Source: Limnohabitans sp. MMS-10A-192 (GTDB lineage: Bacteria > Pseudomonadota > Gammaproteobacteria > Burkholderiales > Burkholderiaceae_C). Taken from it: a stretch of 64,000 nt of DNA. Numbering within the stretch: the first letter of the stretch is position 1; every line of letters starts with the position of its first letter. The position numbers and the translations under genes were made by a program. The stretch spans positions 62,001 to 126,000 of the forward strand of contig NZ_NERX01000003.1 of NCBI RefSeq assembly GCF_003063335.1, written 5' to 3'. Positions 46,745-58,497 of the stretch are shown here, in pieces. The notes under the pieces were generated by a model that saw only the letters and a program-made list of their open reading frames with translations, did not search any database and was not told the origin of the DNA.

Positions 46745-47410
46745 TTATTTGAGGGCTGAGGCTTCAACCGAGGAAATTTGATCAGGACCACCGGGCACCA
46801 CCACGCCCATGGAAATGATGTACTTGAGGGCATCGTCCACACTCATATCGAGTTCGATCACGTCGGCCTTGGGCATCATCAAAAAGAAACCTGAAGTGGG
46901 GTTGGGCGTGGTGGGCACATACACGCTGACCATGGGCTGCGCAAGGTGCTTGGCCACTTCGCCACCAGGCGTGCCGGTCAAAAAGGCGATGGTCCAGGAA
47001 CCTTGGCGAGGGTACTGCACCAAAAGGGCTTTGGAAAACGCATTGCCGCTGCCCGAAAACAAGGTGTCGGCGACCTGTTTGACGCTGGTGTAAATGGTTC
47101 GCACCACAGGGATGCGGTTCATCAGGTTGTCCCACTTGCGCAGCCACCACTGGCCAAACATGTTGGCGACAAACACGCCTGTTGCAAAAATCACCAAGGC
47201 CACCAGGATCACGCCCAGACCAGGTACACCCCGCAAAGCTTCGGCCAGCTTGTGCATGCCGGGAATCAATGAATCTGCCGCGTGCAACACGGCCAAAAAT
47301 ATGCCGTCCAGCAAGCCCACCAGCCAGGTCAGGACCCAGACGGTGATGCCCATGGGCAGCCACACCAGCAGACCGGTGATGAAGTACTGTTTGAAGCTGC
47401 GTGTTTTCAT
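46745..47410 (-). CDS. DUF502 membrane protein
   Basis: A 221-residue inner-membrane protein with two or three helices in the first 95 residues and a soluble C-terminal half containing NRIPVVRTIYTSVKQVADTL, the DUF502 signature. Function unknown. Sits between fmdB-like and aspS genes, a common Burkholderiales order. Confidence 0.88.
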   Translation of the reverse strand: MKTRSFKQYFITGLLVWLPMGITVWVLTWLVGLLDGIFLAVLHAADSLIPGMHKLAEALRGVPGLGVILVALVIFATGVFVANMFGQWWLRKWDNLMNRIPVVRTIYTSVKQVADTLFSGSGNAFSKALLVQYPRQGSWTIAFLTGTPGGEVAKHLAQPMVSVYVPTTPNPTSGFFLMMPKADVIELDMSVDDALKYIISMGVVVPGGPDQISSVEASALK

Positions 47411-47431
47411 GAAGTGGCGATCAGTTGGGGA

Positions 47432-47743
47432 TCAATGGCAAGCGCAGGAGGTACCGCAACCGCCAGCAGCCGCTGGGATCGAGGTATCGGCAGCCGCCGC
47501 CGCAGGCTCCGCGCTGGTGGCAGGGCTGGAAGCCGCAGCAGCACCGGTCACACCGCCACTGCCGCCTTTGAAATCGGTCGCATACCAGCCAGAGCCCTTG
47601 AGCTGGAAACCCGGGGCGCTGAGCTGTTTGCTGAACTTGGGGGCACCGCAGGCTGGGCAGTCGGTCAAAGGCGCGTCGGAGATTTTTTGCAGAACATCCT
47701 TGGCATGTCCGCAGGACTCACACTTGTAGGCGTAAATGGGCAT
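47432..47743 (-). CDS. FmdB-family zinc-ribbon protein
   Basis: A 103-residue protein with two CxxC knuckles in the first 40 residues (CESCGHAKDV and CPACGAPK) forming the FmdB zinc ribbon, then an Ala/Ser linker and a Cys-rich tail GGCGTSCACH. Often described as a regulatory protein, without a proven role. 22 bases upstream of DUF502. Confidence 0.9.
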   Translation of the reverse strand: MPIYAYKCESCGHAKDVLQKISDAPLTDCPACGAPKFSKQLSAPGFQLKGSGWYATDFKGGSGGVTGAAAASSPATSAEPAAAAADTSIPAAAGGCGTSCACH

Positions 47744-47845
47744 GAAGAGGGCTCTTTTCAGGTTGAAAATTCAAAACCCTCAATTATAGGCGGGGGGCGA
47801 CTCTTCAAGCCCCGCCGACGCTTTGAGCCTGGTTTCGATCGAGGA

Positions 47846-49291
47846 TTACTCCAAGCCCACCACTTTGTGATGCCCTGCATGCTGGTTGGCCAGCCATTGT
47901 GGCGCCACAGAGCCCAGCCACATGCCCGCCAGACTGGCCAAGACACCCGCCAACTGCGCCGGAAACTCTTCGCCCACAGCCGTGAGCATGAACAAAAGCC
48001 AGGTCAACAAGCCCAAGACGATGGCCAGCAAGGCACCCTGGGTGCTGGCTTTTTTCCAGTACAGCCCAAAGGCCAGGGGCACAAATGCCCCTACCAGCGT
48101 GACCTGGTAGGCACCAGAAACCATTTCGTAGATCGAAGTGCCCTGCATCGCGATGGCATAAATCAGCACCAGAACACTGAACACCAGCACCGTGATGCGC
48201 ATGGCCTTGAGCTCTTGTTGGTCACTTTGGTGCGGGAAAAACTGGCGCCAGATGTTCTCCGTGAAGGTCACGCTGGGGGCCAGCAAGGTGGCCGAAGCAC
48301 AGGACTTGATGGCGGAGAGCAAGGCCCCGAAAAACAGCACCTGCATGATGAAGGGCATCTGGGTCATGACCAGCGTGGGCAAGACTTTTTGCGGGTCTTC
48401 GGCGATCAGTTTGGCCGCTTGCTCGGGCATGATGATCATGGCGCTGACCACCAGGAACATGGGCACAAAGGCAAACAGGATGTAGCAAATGCCACCGATG
48501 ACCGGGCCCCGCGTGGCCGCAAACTCGCTGTTGGCCGACATGACGCGTTGGAAGACGTCCTGCTGCGGAATCGACCCCAACATGATGGTGATGGATGCGG
48601 CAAAAAAGAAAATGATGTCCTTGAAATTGGGCTCTGGCCAGAACTTGAACATGTCCTGACTCACCGCCAGCGCCAGCACTTTTTCTGCACCACCGGCTTG
48701 GTGACCCGCAAATACCGCCAGGATGGCCAGCCCCACAACCAAGATGATCATCTGCATGAAGTCGGTGATGGCCACCGACCACATGCCGCCAAACAAGGTG
48801 TAGGCCAGGATGGACACCACGCCGATCACCATGCCCAGCGGCATGCTGATGGTGCCGTCGGACAAGACGTTGAACACCAAGCCCAGCGCCGTGACCTGCG
48901 CCGTGACCCAACCCAGGTAACTGACCATGATGATGACCGAGCAGATGACCTCCACGCTGCGGCCATAGCGCTCACGGAAGTAATCGCTGATGGTCAGCAA
49001 GGTCATGCGGTAGAGCTTGGCAGCAAAGAACAGGCCCACCAAAATCAGGCAACTGCCCGCGCCAAAGGGGTCTTCCACCACACCATTGAGGCCGCTGTTG
49101 ACGAACTTGGCCGGGATGCCCAACACCGTCTCGGAGCCAAACCAGGTGGCAAAGGTGGTGGTGATGATCATGGCCAAGGGCAAATGCCGACCCGCAATGG
49201 CGAAGTCGGCAGAATTTTTCACGCGCTTGGCAGCCACCAGGCCAATCGCGATGGTCACCAGCAGGTAGGCGATCACGAGGGTCAGCAACAC
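47846..49291 (-). CDS. Sodium:solute symporter (SSS family)
   Basis: A 481-residue membrane protein of about 13 helices with the SSS core motifs FATWFGSETVLGIPA and YTLFGGMWSVAITDFMQ. Substrate unclear. The start is a GTG at 49291 with AGGAG eight bases upstream. Lies downstream of ubiB, with a 30-base gap. Confidence 0.88.
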   Translation of the reverse strand: MLLTLVIAYLLVTIAIGLVAAKRVKNSADFAIAGRHLPLAMIITTTFATWFGSETVLGIPAKFVNSGLNGVVEDPFGAGSCLILVGLFFAAKLYRMTLLTISDYFRERYGRSVEVICSVIIMVSYLGWVTAQVTALGLVFNVLSDGTISMPLGMVIGVVSILAYTLFGGMWSVAITDFMQMIILVVGLAILAVFAGHQAGGAEKVLALAVSQDMFKFWPEPNFKDIIFFFAASITIMLGSIPQQDVFQRVMSANSEFAATRGPVIGGICYILFAFVPMFLVVSAMIIMPEQAAKLIAEDPQKVLPTLVMTQMPFIMQVLFFGALLSAIKSCASATLLAPSVTFTENIWRQFFPHQSDQQELKAMRITVLVFSVLVLIYAIAMQGTSIYEMVSGAYQVTLVGAFVPLAFGLYWKKASTQGALLAIVLGLLTWLLFMLTAVGEEFPAQLAGVLASLAGMWLGSVAPQWLANQHAGHHKVVGLE

Positions 49292-49321
49292 GGCAATGTC
49301 TCCTGTTTGAGAAACGAAAAA

Positions 49322-50887
49322 TCAGTACAACTGCAAGTGCGACCAGACCTGCAGCCCCAGCAAGCTGAGCAGGAATCCCATGCCCAAATACAGCAGGATT
49401 TGCAGCAAACGGTTGGTGCGGCGCTGCTCAGCCAGCAGCTGCTCCAACTGGCGTGCATCCCCCTGGCGCGGCTGCTTGAGGTAATCGTGCAACAGGCGCG
49501 GCAGCTGCGGCAACAACTTGGCGTAATGCGGCGCCTGGGCCTTGAGCTCTTCCCAGAGCTTTTTGGGTCCGATTTGGTCCAGCATCCACTTTTCAAGAAA
49601 GGGCTTGGCGGTGCTCCACAGGTCCAGCTCGGGGTCGAGCTGGCGCCCCAGGCCCTCGATGTTTAGCAAGGTTTTTTGCAAAAGCACGAGCTGGGGCTGG
49701 ATTTCGACATGAAAGCGCCGCGAAGTCTGGAACAAGCGCATCAACACCATGCCCAGAGAAATTTCCTTGAGCGGACGGTCAAAGTAAGGCTCGCAAACCG
49801 CACGGATCGCGGCTTCAAGTTCGTCCACACGCGTGTCAGCCGGCACCCAACCTGACTCGATGTGCAGCTCGGCCACGCGCTTGTAATCACGGCGAAAGAA
49901 AGCAGTGAAGTTCTGCGCCAGGTATTCCTTGTCGTATTCGGTCAGCGTGCCCACGATGCCAAAGTCCAGCGAGATGTAGCGACCAAAAGTCTCGGGCGCC
50001 AGGCTAACCTGGATGTTGCCGGGGTGCATGTCGGCGTGGAAAAAACCGTCACGAAAAACTTGCGTGAAGAACAAGGTCACGCCATCGCGGGCCAGCTTGG
50101 GGATGTCCACTCCGGCGTCGCGCAAGCGGTCCACGTGGCTGATGGGCACACCGTGCATGCGCTCCATCACCAGCACTTCGGGCTGGCAATAGTCCCAGAC
50201 CATCTCGGGGATCAGCACCAGGTCCAGTCCTTCCATGTTGCGGCGCAGCTGGGCAGCGTTGGAGGCTTCACGCACCAAGTCCAGCTCGTCGTTGAGGTAC
50301 TTGTCGAACTCGGCCACCACCTCGCGCGGTTTGAGGCGTTTGCCGTCGGCGCTCAGGCTTTCGACCCAGCCGGCCATCATGCGCATGAGGCTCAGGTCTT
50401 TTTGAATGACGGGCAACATGCCCGGGCGCAAGACCTTGACCGCCACTTCGCGCAGTTCACCAGACTTGCTGCGCAAGGTCGCAAAGTGCACCTGCGCGAT
50501 CGATGCGCTGGCCACGGGTTCACGCTCGAAGCTTTCAAAGATCGTGTCCACGGGCTTGCGAAAAGCCCGCTCGATGGTGGCCACAGCAATGTCCGAGCTG
50601 AACGGCGGCACGCGGTCTTGCAGTTTGGCCAGCTCTTCGGCGATGTCCAATGGCAGCAAATCACGCCGGGTGGACAAGACCTGACCGAACTTCACGAAGA
50701 TCGGACCCAGGCGCTCCAGCGCCTCGCGCAGGCGCACCGCACGGGGCGAGCGCAGGTCACGCCCCACCGAGAGGACGCGGGCCAACAGGCGGATCCAGGG
50801 CTTTTGGAAACTGGAGAGCACCAACTCGTCCAGGCCATAGCGCAGGACAATGAAGACGATGAACGCGCCGCGGCCGAGGCGGCTCAT
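49322..50887 (-). CDS. ubiB: Ubiquinone biosynthesis protein kinase-like UbiB
   Basis: ADCK/ABC1-family atypical kinase of 521 residues: KxGQ motif [11 protein letters not shown] (about 65-75), Ala-rich nucleotide loop [21 protein letters not shown] and LDFG (metal-binding Asp), and two membrane helices at the C-terminus (about 490-515). Required for ubiquinone synthesis; ATG overlaps the ubiJ stop (ATGA). Confidence 0.95.
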   Translation of the reverse strand: MSRLGRGAFIVFIVLRYGLDELVLSSFQKPWIRLLARVLSVGRDLRSPRAVRLREALERLGPIFVKFGQVLSTRRDLLPLDIAEELAKLQDRVPPFSSDIAVATIERAFRKPVDTIFESFEREPVASASIAQVHFATLRSKSGELREVAVKVLRPGMLPVIQKDLSLMRMMAGWVESLSADGKRLKPREVVAEFDKYLNDELDLVREASNAAQLRRNMEGLDLVLIPEMVWDYCQPEVLVMERMHGVPISHVDRLRDAGVDIPKLARDGVTLFFTQVFRDGFFHADMHPGNIQVSLAPETFGRYISLDFGIVGTLTEYDKEYLAQNFTAFFRRDYKRVAELHIESGWVPADTRVDELEAAIRAVCEPYFDRPLKEISLGMVLMRLFQTSRRFHVEIQPQLVLLQKTLLNIEGLGRQLDPELDLWSTAKPFLEKWMLDQIGPKKLWEELKAQAPHYAKLLPQLPRLLHDYLKQPRQGDARQLEQLLAEQRRTNRLLQILLYLGMGFLLSLLGLQVWSHLQLY

Positions 50888-51432
50888 GCTGCGCTACCGG
50901 AAACGATGTCGTTGCCAGGGCGCTTGGCCACAAAGCCACGCAGGGCTTCCATGGCTTTGCGGGCCGCTTGTGCCAGCGTGTGGGCCATGGCATCCCCCAC
51001 CAGGCGGGCCAGGTCTTCTTCAGCGTCCCAACGCACATGGTCGATCAACCAGTTGATCTCGGCGGCCAGTTGCACATCGCCTTCGATGCGCACTTTGGGT
51101 TTATCGCCCTTGGCCAGGGCCGAGGCCAAAGACACCGGGGACGCTTCGGTCACCGTCAGGCGCAAATCAAAGCCCTCGAAGCGGCCGCGTTCAAGCAAGC
51201 CGGCGGGCGTGGGTGTCAGCTGCAGCTGGATGCGGTCCCAGACCAGCTCGATGCGCTGCCCTTTTTGGCGGGCCAGACGGGCCATGGCCTCAGGCTCGCT
51301 TTGCAGCACATGGTTGAGGAACAGGACGAGGCGATTGACCGACTCATCGACCACCCAGGCGGGTGGCTGAAAGTTGGAAGCGAATTGGGGTAGCGCCTGA
51401 GCGGCCCAAGAAAAAGGGGACTGTGTTGCCAT
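50884..51432 (-). CDS. ubiJ: Ubiquinone biosynthesis accessory factor UbiJ
   Basis: A 182-residue SCP2-domain protein (lipid-binding) that with UbiK helps organise the ubiquinone-synthesis complex. [21 protein letters not shown] and the C-terminal [18 protein letters not shown] are recognisable. Translationally coupled to ubiB. Confidence 0.9.
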   Translation of the reverse strand: MATQSPFSWAAQALPQFASNFQPPAWVVDESVNRLVLFLNHVLQSEPEAMARLARQKGQRIELVWDRIQLQLTPTPAGLLERGRFEGFDLRLTVTEASPVSLASALAKGDKPKVRIEGDVQLAAEINWLIDHVRWDAEEDLARLVGDAMAHTLAQAARKAMEALRGFVAKRPGNDIVSGSAA

Positions 51433-51450
51433 AGTCCCCGATTATTCCCG

Positions 51451-51473
51451 AAACAAAGGCCCCGCCTGGGGCC
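51451..51473 (-). terminator. Intrinsic terminator of the Tim44-like gene
   Basis: GGCCCC / GGGGCC stem at 51458-51473 with TTTGTTT after it on the minus strand. Confidence 0.75.
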
Positions 51474-51479
51474 GGTGTT

Positions 51480-52454
51480 TTATTGCAGCGCTTGCACGCC
51501 AGCAACCAACCAGCCGCCGCCGTGTTTGGACTTGGTCATGTTCCAGACTTCGCGGAAGGGGCTGGGGCCTGCCGAAGCATCTTCGCGGATCATGCCGTTG
51601 AACTCGACGCTGGCCAGATAAGCCTCAGCCTGCTCTTCGGTGCCCAACAACTGTGCCTCAAGCATCACCACTTCGGTCTTGTTGGGCTGGCCAGGGAACT
51701 GGCTTTCACGCTCAGTCAATTGGCTGCGAATTTCGGACACCATGGTGTCGGTCATCATGGAGCGCAAAGTGGCGATGTCCGAACGGTCCCAAGCGTCTTG
51801 CAAGGTGACAAAGTTCTGTTTGGCGGCAGCCACAAAACCGGCCACATCAAAGTCAGCAGGAATACCCCAGGCCTGAGAGCCACTCAAGGCAGAGCCAATC
51901 ATCGAACCACCGGTTTGAGCGGCTGCTGAGCCGTCAAACTGTGTCCCCTGGGCTTCCCAGGGACGGGCCGAAGCATCGTTGCCGACTGTCTCGGGCTTGT
52001 ATTGTTTGAACGATGCAGGCTGCTCAGCAGACGCGCCTGCGCCTTGGTAAGCCAGGCCCCCTTGTTGGGCTGCACCACTTTTACGGCGCATGATCATGCC
52101 GATCACCGCCATCACGGCTACGCCAATCAACAAGAACATCAGGACGTTGCCAAAAGCTTCACCCATGCCCAAGGAATGGGCCAGCCAAGCCAAGCCCAAG
52201 CCAGCTGCCAAACCGCCCAGCATCGCACCCCAAGGCTTCTTGGCTGCAGGTGCTGCGACCGGAGGTTTTGCAGCGGCAGGCGCCGCTTGCTGCGCGGGGG
52301 TTGCCGCTTGTTGTGGACGCACAGCTTCACGTTGCGTCACTTGGTTCGATTGCTGGCCAATGGATTTGCCACCGCCCATGCGACGGGCAGCTTCAGCATT
52401 CAAACTGCCCAGGGCCAAAACGCCAGCGAGCAAAAGGGTCAAGAACTTGTTCAC
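51480..52454 (-). CDS. Tim44-like domain protein
   Basis: About 324 residues: signal peptide (NKFLTLLLAGVLALGSLNAEA), a Gln/Ala/Pro-rich linker (about 30-75), two membrane helices (about 80-125) and a C-terminal Tim44-like domain (about 200-324). Secreted or membrane-anchored; role in bacteria not established. The GTG at 52454 was chosen because GGAGA lies just upstream; an earlier in-frame start at 52475 lacks a site. Confidence 0.82.
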   Translation of the reverse strand: MNKFLTLLLAGVLALGSLNAEAARRMGGGKSIGQQSNQVTQREAVRPQQAATPAQQAAPAAAKPPVAAPAAKKPWGAMLGGLAAGLGLAWLAHSLGMGEAFGNVLMFLLIGVAVMAVIGMIMRRKSGAAQQGGLAYQGAGASAEQPASFKQYKPETVGNDASARPWEAQGTQFDGSAAAQTGGSMIGSALSGSQAWGIPADFDVAGFVAAAKQNFVTLQDAWDRSDIATLRSMMTDTMVSEIRSQLTERESQFPGQPNKTEVVMLEAQLLGTEEQAEAYLASVEFNGMIREDASAGPSPFREVWNMTKSKHGGGWLVAGVQALQ

Positions 52455-52492
52455 GGTGTCTCCAATGGATAACAAAACTCACAAATCTGGCA

Positions 52493-53224
52493 TCAACACT
52501 TGATGCCTGCGTGTAAGGCTACCACCCCTGCCGATAAATTATGAAAATCCACATGGCCAAATCCGCTGTTTTTCATAAGGGTTTTCAGCTCTTCCTGGCC
52601 GGGATGCATACGAATGGACTCAGCCAAATAGCGGTAACTGTCGGCATCGCCGGCGACCAGCTTGCCCATGTGCGGCAGGATCTTGAAGCTGTACCAGTCG
52701 TAGATTTTCTCCAGCGGCTTGGCCACTTTGGAGAACTCCAGCACCAGCAATTTGCCACCAGGCTTGAGCACACGGCACATCTCTTTGAGCGCCACATCCT
52801 TGTGCGTCATGTTGCGCAAGCCAAAGGCCACGCTGACCACGTTGAAATGGTTGTCCGGAAAAGGCAACTTCTCGGCGTCGCACACCAGAGTGGGCAGGGC
52901 CAGGCCGTGGTCCACCAAGCGGTCACGGCCAGTGCTCAGCATGGCTTCGTTGATGTCGGTGTGCACGACTCGCCCCGTGGCACCGACCTTCTTGGCAAAG
53001 GCCATGGACAAGTCACCCGTGCCGCCCGCGATGTCGAGCACCTGATCGCCTTCTTTGAGGTTGGCCACCTGCACGGTGTAAGCCTTCCACACGCGGTGCA
53101 GGCCCATGGACATCAGGTCGTTCATCACATCGTATTTGGACGCGACGGAATCGAACACGCCACGGACGTGTTGGGCTTTTTCTTTTTCGTCGACGGTCTT
53201 GAAACCGAAATGGGTGGTGCTCAT
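52493..53224 (-). CDS. ubiE: Ubiquinone/menaquinone methyltransferase UbiE
   Basis: SAM-dependent C-methyltransferase of 243 residues: SAM motif [11 protein letters not shown] (about 65-75), family stretch [12 protein letters not shown] and [23 protein letters not shown] 53224 ([16 protein letters not shown]); the longer upstream frame overlaps the DUF971 gene. Only ubiquinone is expected in this lineage. Confidence 0.96.
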   Translation of the reverse strand: MSTTHFGFKTVDEKEKAQHVRGVFDSVASKYDVMNDLMSMGLHRVWKAYTVQVANLKEGDQVLDIAGGTGDLSMAFAKKVGATGRVVHTDINEAMLSTGRDRLVDHGLALPTLVCDAEKLPFPDNHFNVVSVAFGLRNMTHKDVALKEMCRVLKPGGKLLVLEFSKVAKPLEKIYDWYSFKILPHMGKLVAGDADSYRYLAESIRMHPGQEELKTLMKNSGFGHVDFHNLSAGVVALHAGIKC

Positions 53225-53234
53225 GGGGATTGCT

Positions 53235-53651
53235 TCAGTGGTTGTGACCGCAGCTGCTGCCGGCTTTTCCGAGCATGGGCGCGTCACGGTCGGTGCCTGC
53301 GGCTTGCAGGCGCTCTTCGTATTGTTGCCACAAAGCGGCTTGCTGGTCGCCCAAAAAGTACAGGTACTCCCAGGTGAACAGGCCCGAGTCGTGGCCATCC
53401 GAAAAGGTCGGCTTGACAGCGTAGTTGCCCACAGGCTCGATCTCGATCACCGAGACCTCGCGCTTGCCTGTTTGCAGCACTTCCTGGCCGGGGCCATGGC
53501 CCTGCACCTCGGCCGAGGGGGAATAGATGCGCATCAGCTCGAACGGGATGCGAAATTGCGCCCCATCGGAAAAGCCGATTTCCAGCACCTTGGTCTGACC
53601 GTGCACGGTCAGGGACTCGGGTGTAGGCGTTTCTTTTTTCAATCCAGCCAT
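53235..53651 (-). CDS. DUF971 (gamma-butyrobetaine hydroxylase N-terminal-like) protein
   Basis: A 138-residue protein with the DUF971 fold pattern ([19 protein letters not shown] and [15 protein letters not shown]) and a C-terminal CGHNH. Commonly encoded upstream of ubiE, ten bases away here. Function unknown; a metal or Fe-S link has been suggested for the fold. Confidence 0.88.
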   Translation of the reverse strand: MAGLKKETPTPESLTVHGQTKVLEIGFSDGAQFRIPFELMRIYSPSAEVQGHGPGQEVLQTGKREVSVIEIEPVGNYAVKPTFSDGHDSGLFTWEYLYFLGDQQAALWQQYEERLQAAGTDRDAPMLGKAGSSCGHNH

Positions 53652-53669
53652 GGTCTGCTTTCGGGCGGG

Positions 53670-56600
53670 TTAAACCAGCACGCGTTCAATGCCACCGGCA
53701 TTGGCCGCGCTGACGTACTCGGGCATCCAGTTTTCGCCCAGGATGTGTTTGGCCATCTCGACCACGATGTAGTCGGCTTCGAGCAGGCCGTTTTTCATGT
53801 CATCGCCATAGCGCGACAAGCCTTGCAGGCAGCTGGGGCAGCTGGTCAAAATCTTGACGTTGGCTTGCGGGGCCAGCGCGCCGCTGGCACGCAAGGCGGC
53901 TTCGCCCTTGAGCAGCTCTTCCTCTTTGCGAAAGCGCACTTGGGTGGCGATGTCCGGGCGGGTCACGCCCAGCGTGCCTGACTCGCCGCAGCAACGCTTG
54001 CTCTCGATCACGTTGTCACCCATCAAGGCCTTCACGGTCTTCATGGGTTCTTGTTGCTTCATGGGGCTGTGGCAGGGGTCGTGGTACAGGTAAGCGCCAC
54101 CTGCTTCGAGTTTCATGCCTTTTTCGAGCAGGAATTCGTGGATGTCCACAATCCGGCAGCCCGGGAAAATCTTGTCGAACTCGTAACCTTGCAACTGGTC
54201 GTAGCAAGTACCGCAGCTGACCACCACCGTCTTGATGTCGAGGTAGTTGAGCGTGTTGGCCACACGGTGGAACAGCACACGGTTGTCGGTGATGATCTTC
54301 TCAGCCTTGTCGAACTGGCCCGAGCCTTTTTGCGGATAGCCGCAGCACAGGTAGCCCGGTGGCAGCACGGTCTGCACACCTGTATGCCAGAGCATGGCCT
54401 GGGTCGCCAAGCCCACCTGGCTGAACAGGCGCTCCGAGCCGCAACCGGGGAAGTAAAACACGGCCTCGGACTCCGATGTCGTGGCTTTGGGGTCGCGGAT
54501 GATCGGCACATAGTCGTTGTCTTCGATGTCCAGCAGGGCACGCGCCGTCTTTTTGGGCAGGTTGCCCGGCATCTTCTTGTTGATGAAGTGGATCACCTGC
54601 TCTTTGATCGGCGCAGTGCCCACCGAGGCGGGCGGTGCGCTGGTTTGCTTGCGGGCCACGCCTTTGAGCAAACCGGCCACAAAACGCTGTGCTTTCATGC
54701 CCACGCCCACCATGGCCATGCGGGCCAGCTTGATGGTTTCGGGGTTGGTGGCGTTGAGCATGAACATCGCGGCCGCATTGCCAGGACGGAAGCTCTTTTG
54801 CCCCATCTTGCGCAACAAGTTGCGCATGTTCATGGACACATCGCCAAAGTCGATGTTCACCGGGCAAGGTGTCAGGCACTTGTGGCACACGGTGCAGTGG
54901 TCGGCCACATCTTCGAATTCTTGCCAATGCTTGATCGACACGCCACGGCGGGTTTGCTCTTCGTACAGGAAGGCTTCCACCAACAAGGACGTGGCGAGGA
55001 TTTTGTTGCGTGGGCTGTAGAGCAAATTGGCACGCGGCACATGCGTGGCGCACACCGGCTTGCACTTGCCGCAGCGCAAGCAGTCCTTGACGCTGGCCGC
55101 GATCTCGCCAATGTCGGACTGCTGCATGATCAGCGATTCGTGGCCCATCAGGCCGAAGCTGGGGGTGTAGGCATGGGTCAGGTCGGCGGCGTGCACATCG
55201 TCGCCCAAGCCCGTCAGGGCCGCACCGCGCAGCAGCTTGCCTTTGTTGAAGCGCCCTTCGGGGTCCACTTTGGCTTTGTAAGCGGTGAAGTTGGCCAACT
55301 CATCGTCGGTCAAGAACTCCAGCTTGGTGATGCCAATGCCGTGCTCGCCCGAGATCACGCCGTCCAAGCTGCGCGCGAGCACCATGATGCGGGCCACCGC
55401 TTCGTGCGCGGTTTGCAGCATCTCGTAGTTGTCGGAGTTGACCGGGATGTTGGTGTGCACATTGCCGTCACCGGCGTGCATGTGCAGCGCCACCCACACG
55501 CGGCCCTTGAGCACGCGCTGGTGAATGGCGGTGACCTCATTCAGGATCGGCAGGAAAGCCGAACCCGAGAAGATGTTCTGGAAAGCCGGGCGGATTTGCG
55601 TCTTCCAGCTGGCACGCAGGCTGTGCTCTTGCAACTGGGGAAACAGCGCATCCACGTCGGTCAACCAGCCTTGCCATTGGGCCTGCACTTCGCGCACCAC
55701 CGCCAAGGCTTGCGCCACGCGGTCTTCCAGCAACTCGGCCGAAGGGATGTCGCTGGCGTCGTCTTGCTTACCCAGTGGCAAGTTGCCCCGCTCAAGGAAG
55801 CTTTCCAGCTCGGCGCAAAACTTGAGTTTGTTGCGCAGGCTCAGCTCGATGTTGATGCGCTCAATGCCGTCGGTGTACTCGGCCATGCGTGGCAGCGGAA
55901 TCACCACGTCTTCGTTGACCTTGAAGGCGTTGGTGTGGCGCGAGATGGCCGCAGTCTTTTTGCGGTCGTGCCAGAACTTTTTGCGCGCCTCGGGGCTGAT
56001 GGCGATGAAGCCTTCGCCACTGCGCGAGTTGGCGATGCGCACGATCTCGCTGGTCGCCTTGGCCACATCGTCGGCGTTGTCACCGGCGATGTCGCCGATC
56101 AGCACCATCTTGGGGAAACCGCCGCGCTTGCTCTTGGTGGAATAACCCACCGCCCGCAAATAGCGGTCGTCCAAGTGCTCCAGGCCCGCCATCACGGTGC
56201 CGGTGCGCTTTTGCTCGGCAAACATGAAGTCCTTGATCTCGACGATGCTGGGCACCGCCTCGCGGGCGTGGCCAAAGAACTCCATGCACACGGTGCGGGT
56301 GTGGGTGGGCATGCGGTGCACGACCCAACGGGCGCTGGTGATCAAACCATCGCAACCTTCTTTTTGCACGCCGGGCAGGCCGCTCAAGAACTTGTCGGTC
56401 ACGTCCTTGCCCAGGCCTTCCTTGCGGAAAGTTTTGCCGGGGATGACCAGGGTTTCGGTACGAATCGGTGTTTTGCCGTCGGCCTTGAAGTAACGCAACT
56501 CAAACGTGGCCACGTCGGCGTCGTGGATCTTGCCCATGTTGTGGTCCATGCGCACCACGTCCAGCCATTCGGCGTCGGGCGTGACCATGCGCCAGCTGGC

Positions 56601-57584
56601 CAGATTGTCGAGCGCTGTGCCCCAGAGCACCGCCTTTTTGCCACCCGCGTTCATGGCGATGTTGCCGCCCACGCAGCTGGCTTCGGCCGATGTCGGGTCC
56701 ACCGCAAACACAAAACCGCCGCGCTCGGCCGCATCGGCCACGCGCTGGGTCACCACACCGGCTTCGGTGTAGATGGTAGGGATCTTGTGCGCGATGCCCG
56801 GCAAGTCGACCATCTCGACCTCGGTCATGGCTTCGAGCTTTTCGGTGTTGATGACCGCGCTCTTCCAGGTCAAGGGAATAGCGCCGCCGGTATAACCGGT
56901 GCCGCCGCCGCGCGGGACGATGGTCAGGCCCAAATCGATACAGCCTTTGACCAAACCGGCCATCTCGACTTCGGAGTCAGGCGTCAGCACCACAAAGGGG
57001 TATTCCACGCGCCAGTCGGTCGCGTCGGTCACATGGCTCACGCGAGACAGGCCGTCGAACTTGATGTTGTCTTTGGCCGTCAGGCGGCCCAGCGTCTTTT
57101 GCACCTGGCTGCGCAGCTTGGCGCGGTTGGCAAAACGCTCGTTGAACTGCGCCACAGCCTGACCCGCCAGACCCAGCAATTGCCCAACCAAGTCGTCACG
57201 GCTCGCATCGGCTTGCGGCGTGCGGCGTTTTTGCACTTCGCCCAAGCGGTGTTGCAAGGCGTCCACCAGCAGCTTGCGGCGGCCGGGGTTGTCCAGCAGG
57301 TCGTCTTGCAAATAGGGATTGCGTTCGACCACCCAAATGTCGCCCAGCACTTCGTACAACATGCGGGCCGAGCGGCCTGTGCGGCGCTCATCGCGCAGCT
57401 GGTTCAGCAGATCCCAGGCCTTCTCACCCAGCAGGCGCACCACGATTTCGCGGTCAGAGAAGCTGGTGTAGTTGTACGGGATCTCGCGCAGGCGCGGCGC
57501 ATCGGCGTCGGCTTGCATCAAATGTTGGAGCGTGGTGGGTGCATTCATAGGGGTAGGCGCGGTCAGCAGCGTGTCAATACGCAT
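53670..57584 (-). CDS. FAD/FMN-binding oxidoreductase fused to Fe-S (GlcF/LutA-like) domains
   Basis: A 1304-residue fusion. N-terminal DUF3683-type part (about 30-170), FAD-binding type 4 domain with [14 protein letters not shown] (about 225-238), C-terminal FAD-oxidase domain with [12 protein letters not shown] and [10 protein letters not shown], two [4Fe-4S] motifs ([11 protein letters not shown] and [11 protein letters not shown], about 855-935) and two CCG-type cysteine-rich repeats ([21 protein letters not shown]). It resembles a 2-hydroxyacid (lactate/glycolate-type) dehydrogenase; substrate unproven. Start could be ATG 57548 instead. Confidence 0.88.
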   Translation of the reverse strand: MRIDTLLTAPTPMNAPTTLQHLMQADADAPRLREIPYNYTSFSDREIVVRLLGEKAWDLLNQLRDERRTGRSARMLYEVLGDIWVVERNPYLQDDLLDNPGRRKLLVDALQHRLGEVQKRRTPQADASRDDLVGQLLGLAGQAVAQFNERFANRAKLRSQVQKTLGRLTAKDNIKFDGLSRVSHVTDATDWRVEYPFVVLTPDSEVEMAGLVKGCIDLGLTIVPRGGGTGYTGGAIPLTWKSAVINTEKLEAMTEVEMVDLPGIAHKIPTIYTEAGVVTQRVADAAERGGFVFAVDPTSAEASCVGGNIAMNAGGKKAVLWGTALDNLASWRMVTPDAEWLDVVRMDHNMGKIHDADVATFELRYFKADGKTPIRTETLVIPGKTFRKEGLGKDVTDKFLSGLPGVQKEGCDGLITSARWVVHRMPTHTRTVCMEFFGHAREAVPSIVEIKDFMFAEQKRTGTVMAGLEHLDDRYLRAVGYSTKSKRGGFPKMVLIGDIAGDNADDVAKATSEIVRIANSRSGEGFIAISPEARKKFWHDRKKTAAISRHTNAFKVNEDVVIPLPRMAEYTDGIERINIELSLRNKLKFCAELESFLERGNLPLGKQDDASDIPSAELLEDRVAQALAVVREVQAQWQGWLTDVDALFPQLQEHSLRASWKTQIRPAFQNIFSGSAFLPILNEVTAIHQRVLKGRVWVALHMHAGDGNVHTNIPVNSDNYEMLQTAHEAVARIMVLARSLDGVISGEHGIGITKLEFLTDDELANFTAYKAKVDPEGRFNKGKLLRGAALTGLGDDVHAADLTHAYTPSFGLMGHESLIMQQSDIGEIAASVKDCLRCGKCKPVCATHVPRANLLYSPRNKILATSLLVEAFLYEEQTRRGVSIKHWQEFEDVADHCTVCHKCLTPCPVNIDFGDVSMNMRNLLRKMGQKSFRPGNAAAMFMLNATNPETIKLARMAMVGVGMKAQRFVAGLLKGVARKQTSAPPASVGTAPIKEQVIHFINKKMPGNLPKKTARALLDIEDNDYVPIIRDPKATTSESEAVFYFPGCGSERLFSQVGLATQAMLWHTGVQTVLPPGYLCCGYPQKGSGQFDKAEKIITDNRVLFHRVANTLNYLDIKTVVVSCGTCYDQLQGYEFDKIFPGCRIVDIHEFLLEKGMKLEAGGAYLYHDPCHSPMKQQEPMKTVKALMGDNVIESKRCCGESGTLGVTRPDIATQVRFRKEEELLKGEAALRASGALAPQANVKILTSCPSCLQGLSRYGDDMKNGLLEADYIVVEMAKHILGENWMPEYVSAANAGGIERVLV

Positions 57585-57723
57585 TCAGCCAGACACGGAA
57601 ACTGGCTTGAACCCGGCTGAGGCTGAATGTTACCGCAGTGCAACAAACACGCGCCGGTCATAGGGGCAGGCATCCCTGTGCGGAGACCACACCATCTTGC
57701 ACACTTTATGATCCATCCGACTT

Positions 57724-58467
57724 ATGCACACCCACTCGCTCTGGCCCTACCCGCGTTGGATTGCCCACCGAGGCGCTGGCCAACTCGCCCCCGAAAACAC
57801 CCTGGCCGCCTTGCGGGTGGGCGCCGCGCACGGCTTTCGCATGTTCGAGTGCGATGCCAAAATCAGCGCCGACGGCGTGGTGTTTCTGATGCACGACGCC
57901 ACCTTGGAACGCACCACCAACGGCCAAGGCGTCGGCGGTGATCTGCCTTGGCATGCCCTGTCTGAGCTGGATGCAGGCCACTGGCATTCAAGCCCTTACA
58001 GGGGTGAGCCCCTGGCCACACTGGAAAGTGCGGCGCATTTTTGCCTGACCCACGGCTACCACCTGAACATCGAGATCAAACCCACACCCGGCACCGAGGC
58101 CATCACGGGGAAAATGGTGGCGCAAGAAGCCGCTCGGCTTTGGCAAGGCGCAAAAGTGCCCCCACTGCTGACCTCATTCAAGCCGGAAGCTTTGGCTGCG
58201 GCTGAGCAAACAGCGCCCCTGTTGCCACGCGGCTTGTTGCTCGACAAATTGTGGGCTGACTGGCTGCCCACCGCCCAAGCCCTGACTTGCATGGCTGTGG
58301 TGTGCCACTACAAATTGTGGGATACCGCCGCAGTGGCCCAAGTCCATGCCGCAGACATGAAATGCCTGAGCTACACCGTCAACGACGCATTGACAGCGCA
58401 GCACCTGCTGGCCTTGGGCATCGATGGCCTCATCACGGACCGGGTGGACGTGTTCGACCCAGACTGA
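57724..58467 (+). CDS. ugpQ: Glycerophosphodiester phosphodiesterase
   Basis: A 247-residue GDPD: IAHRGAGQLAPENT (about 13-26), EIKPTPG metal site and the C-terminal TVNDALTAQHLLALGIDGLITD. Hydrolyses glycerophosphodiesters to glycerol-3-phosphate. Cytoplasmic (no signal). Stands alone between divergent neighbours. Confidence 0.93.
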   Translation: MHTHSLWPYPRWIAHRGAGQLAPENTLAALRVGAAHGFRMFECDAKISADGVVFLMHDATLERTTNGQGVGGDLPWHALSELDAGHWHSSPYRGEPLATLESAAHFCLTHGYHLNIEIKPTPGTEAITGKMVAQEAARLWQGAKVPPLLTSFKPEALAAAEQTAPLLPRGLLLDKLWADWLPTAQALTCMAVVCHYKLWDTAAVAQVHAADMKCLSYTVNDALTAQHLLALGIDGLITDRVDVFDPD

Positions 58468-58497
58468 TGCCAGCCCAAGCTGGGGCAGGATGGGGCT

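Noticed and set aside
54051-57620. A 1189-codon plus-strand frame opposite the FAD/Fe-S oxidoreductase
   Set aside because: Same shadow effect; the minus strand encodes recognisable FAD and [4Fe-4S] motifs.
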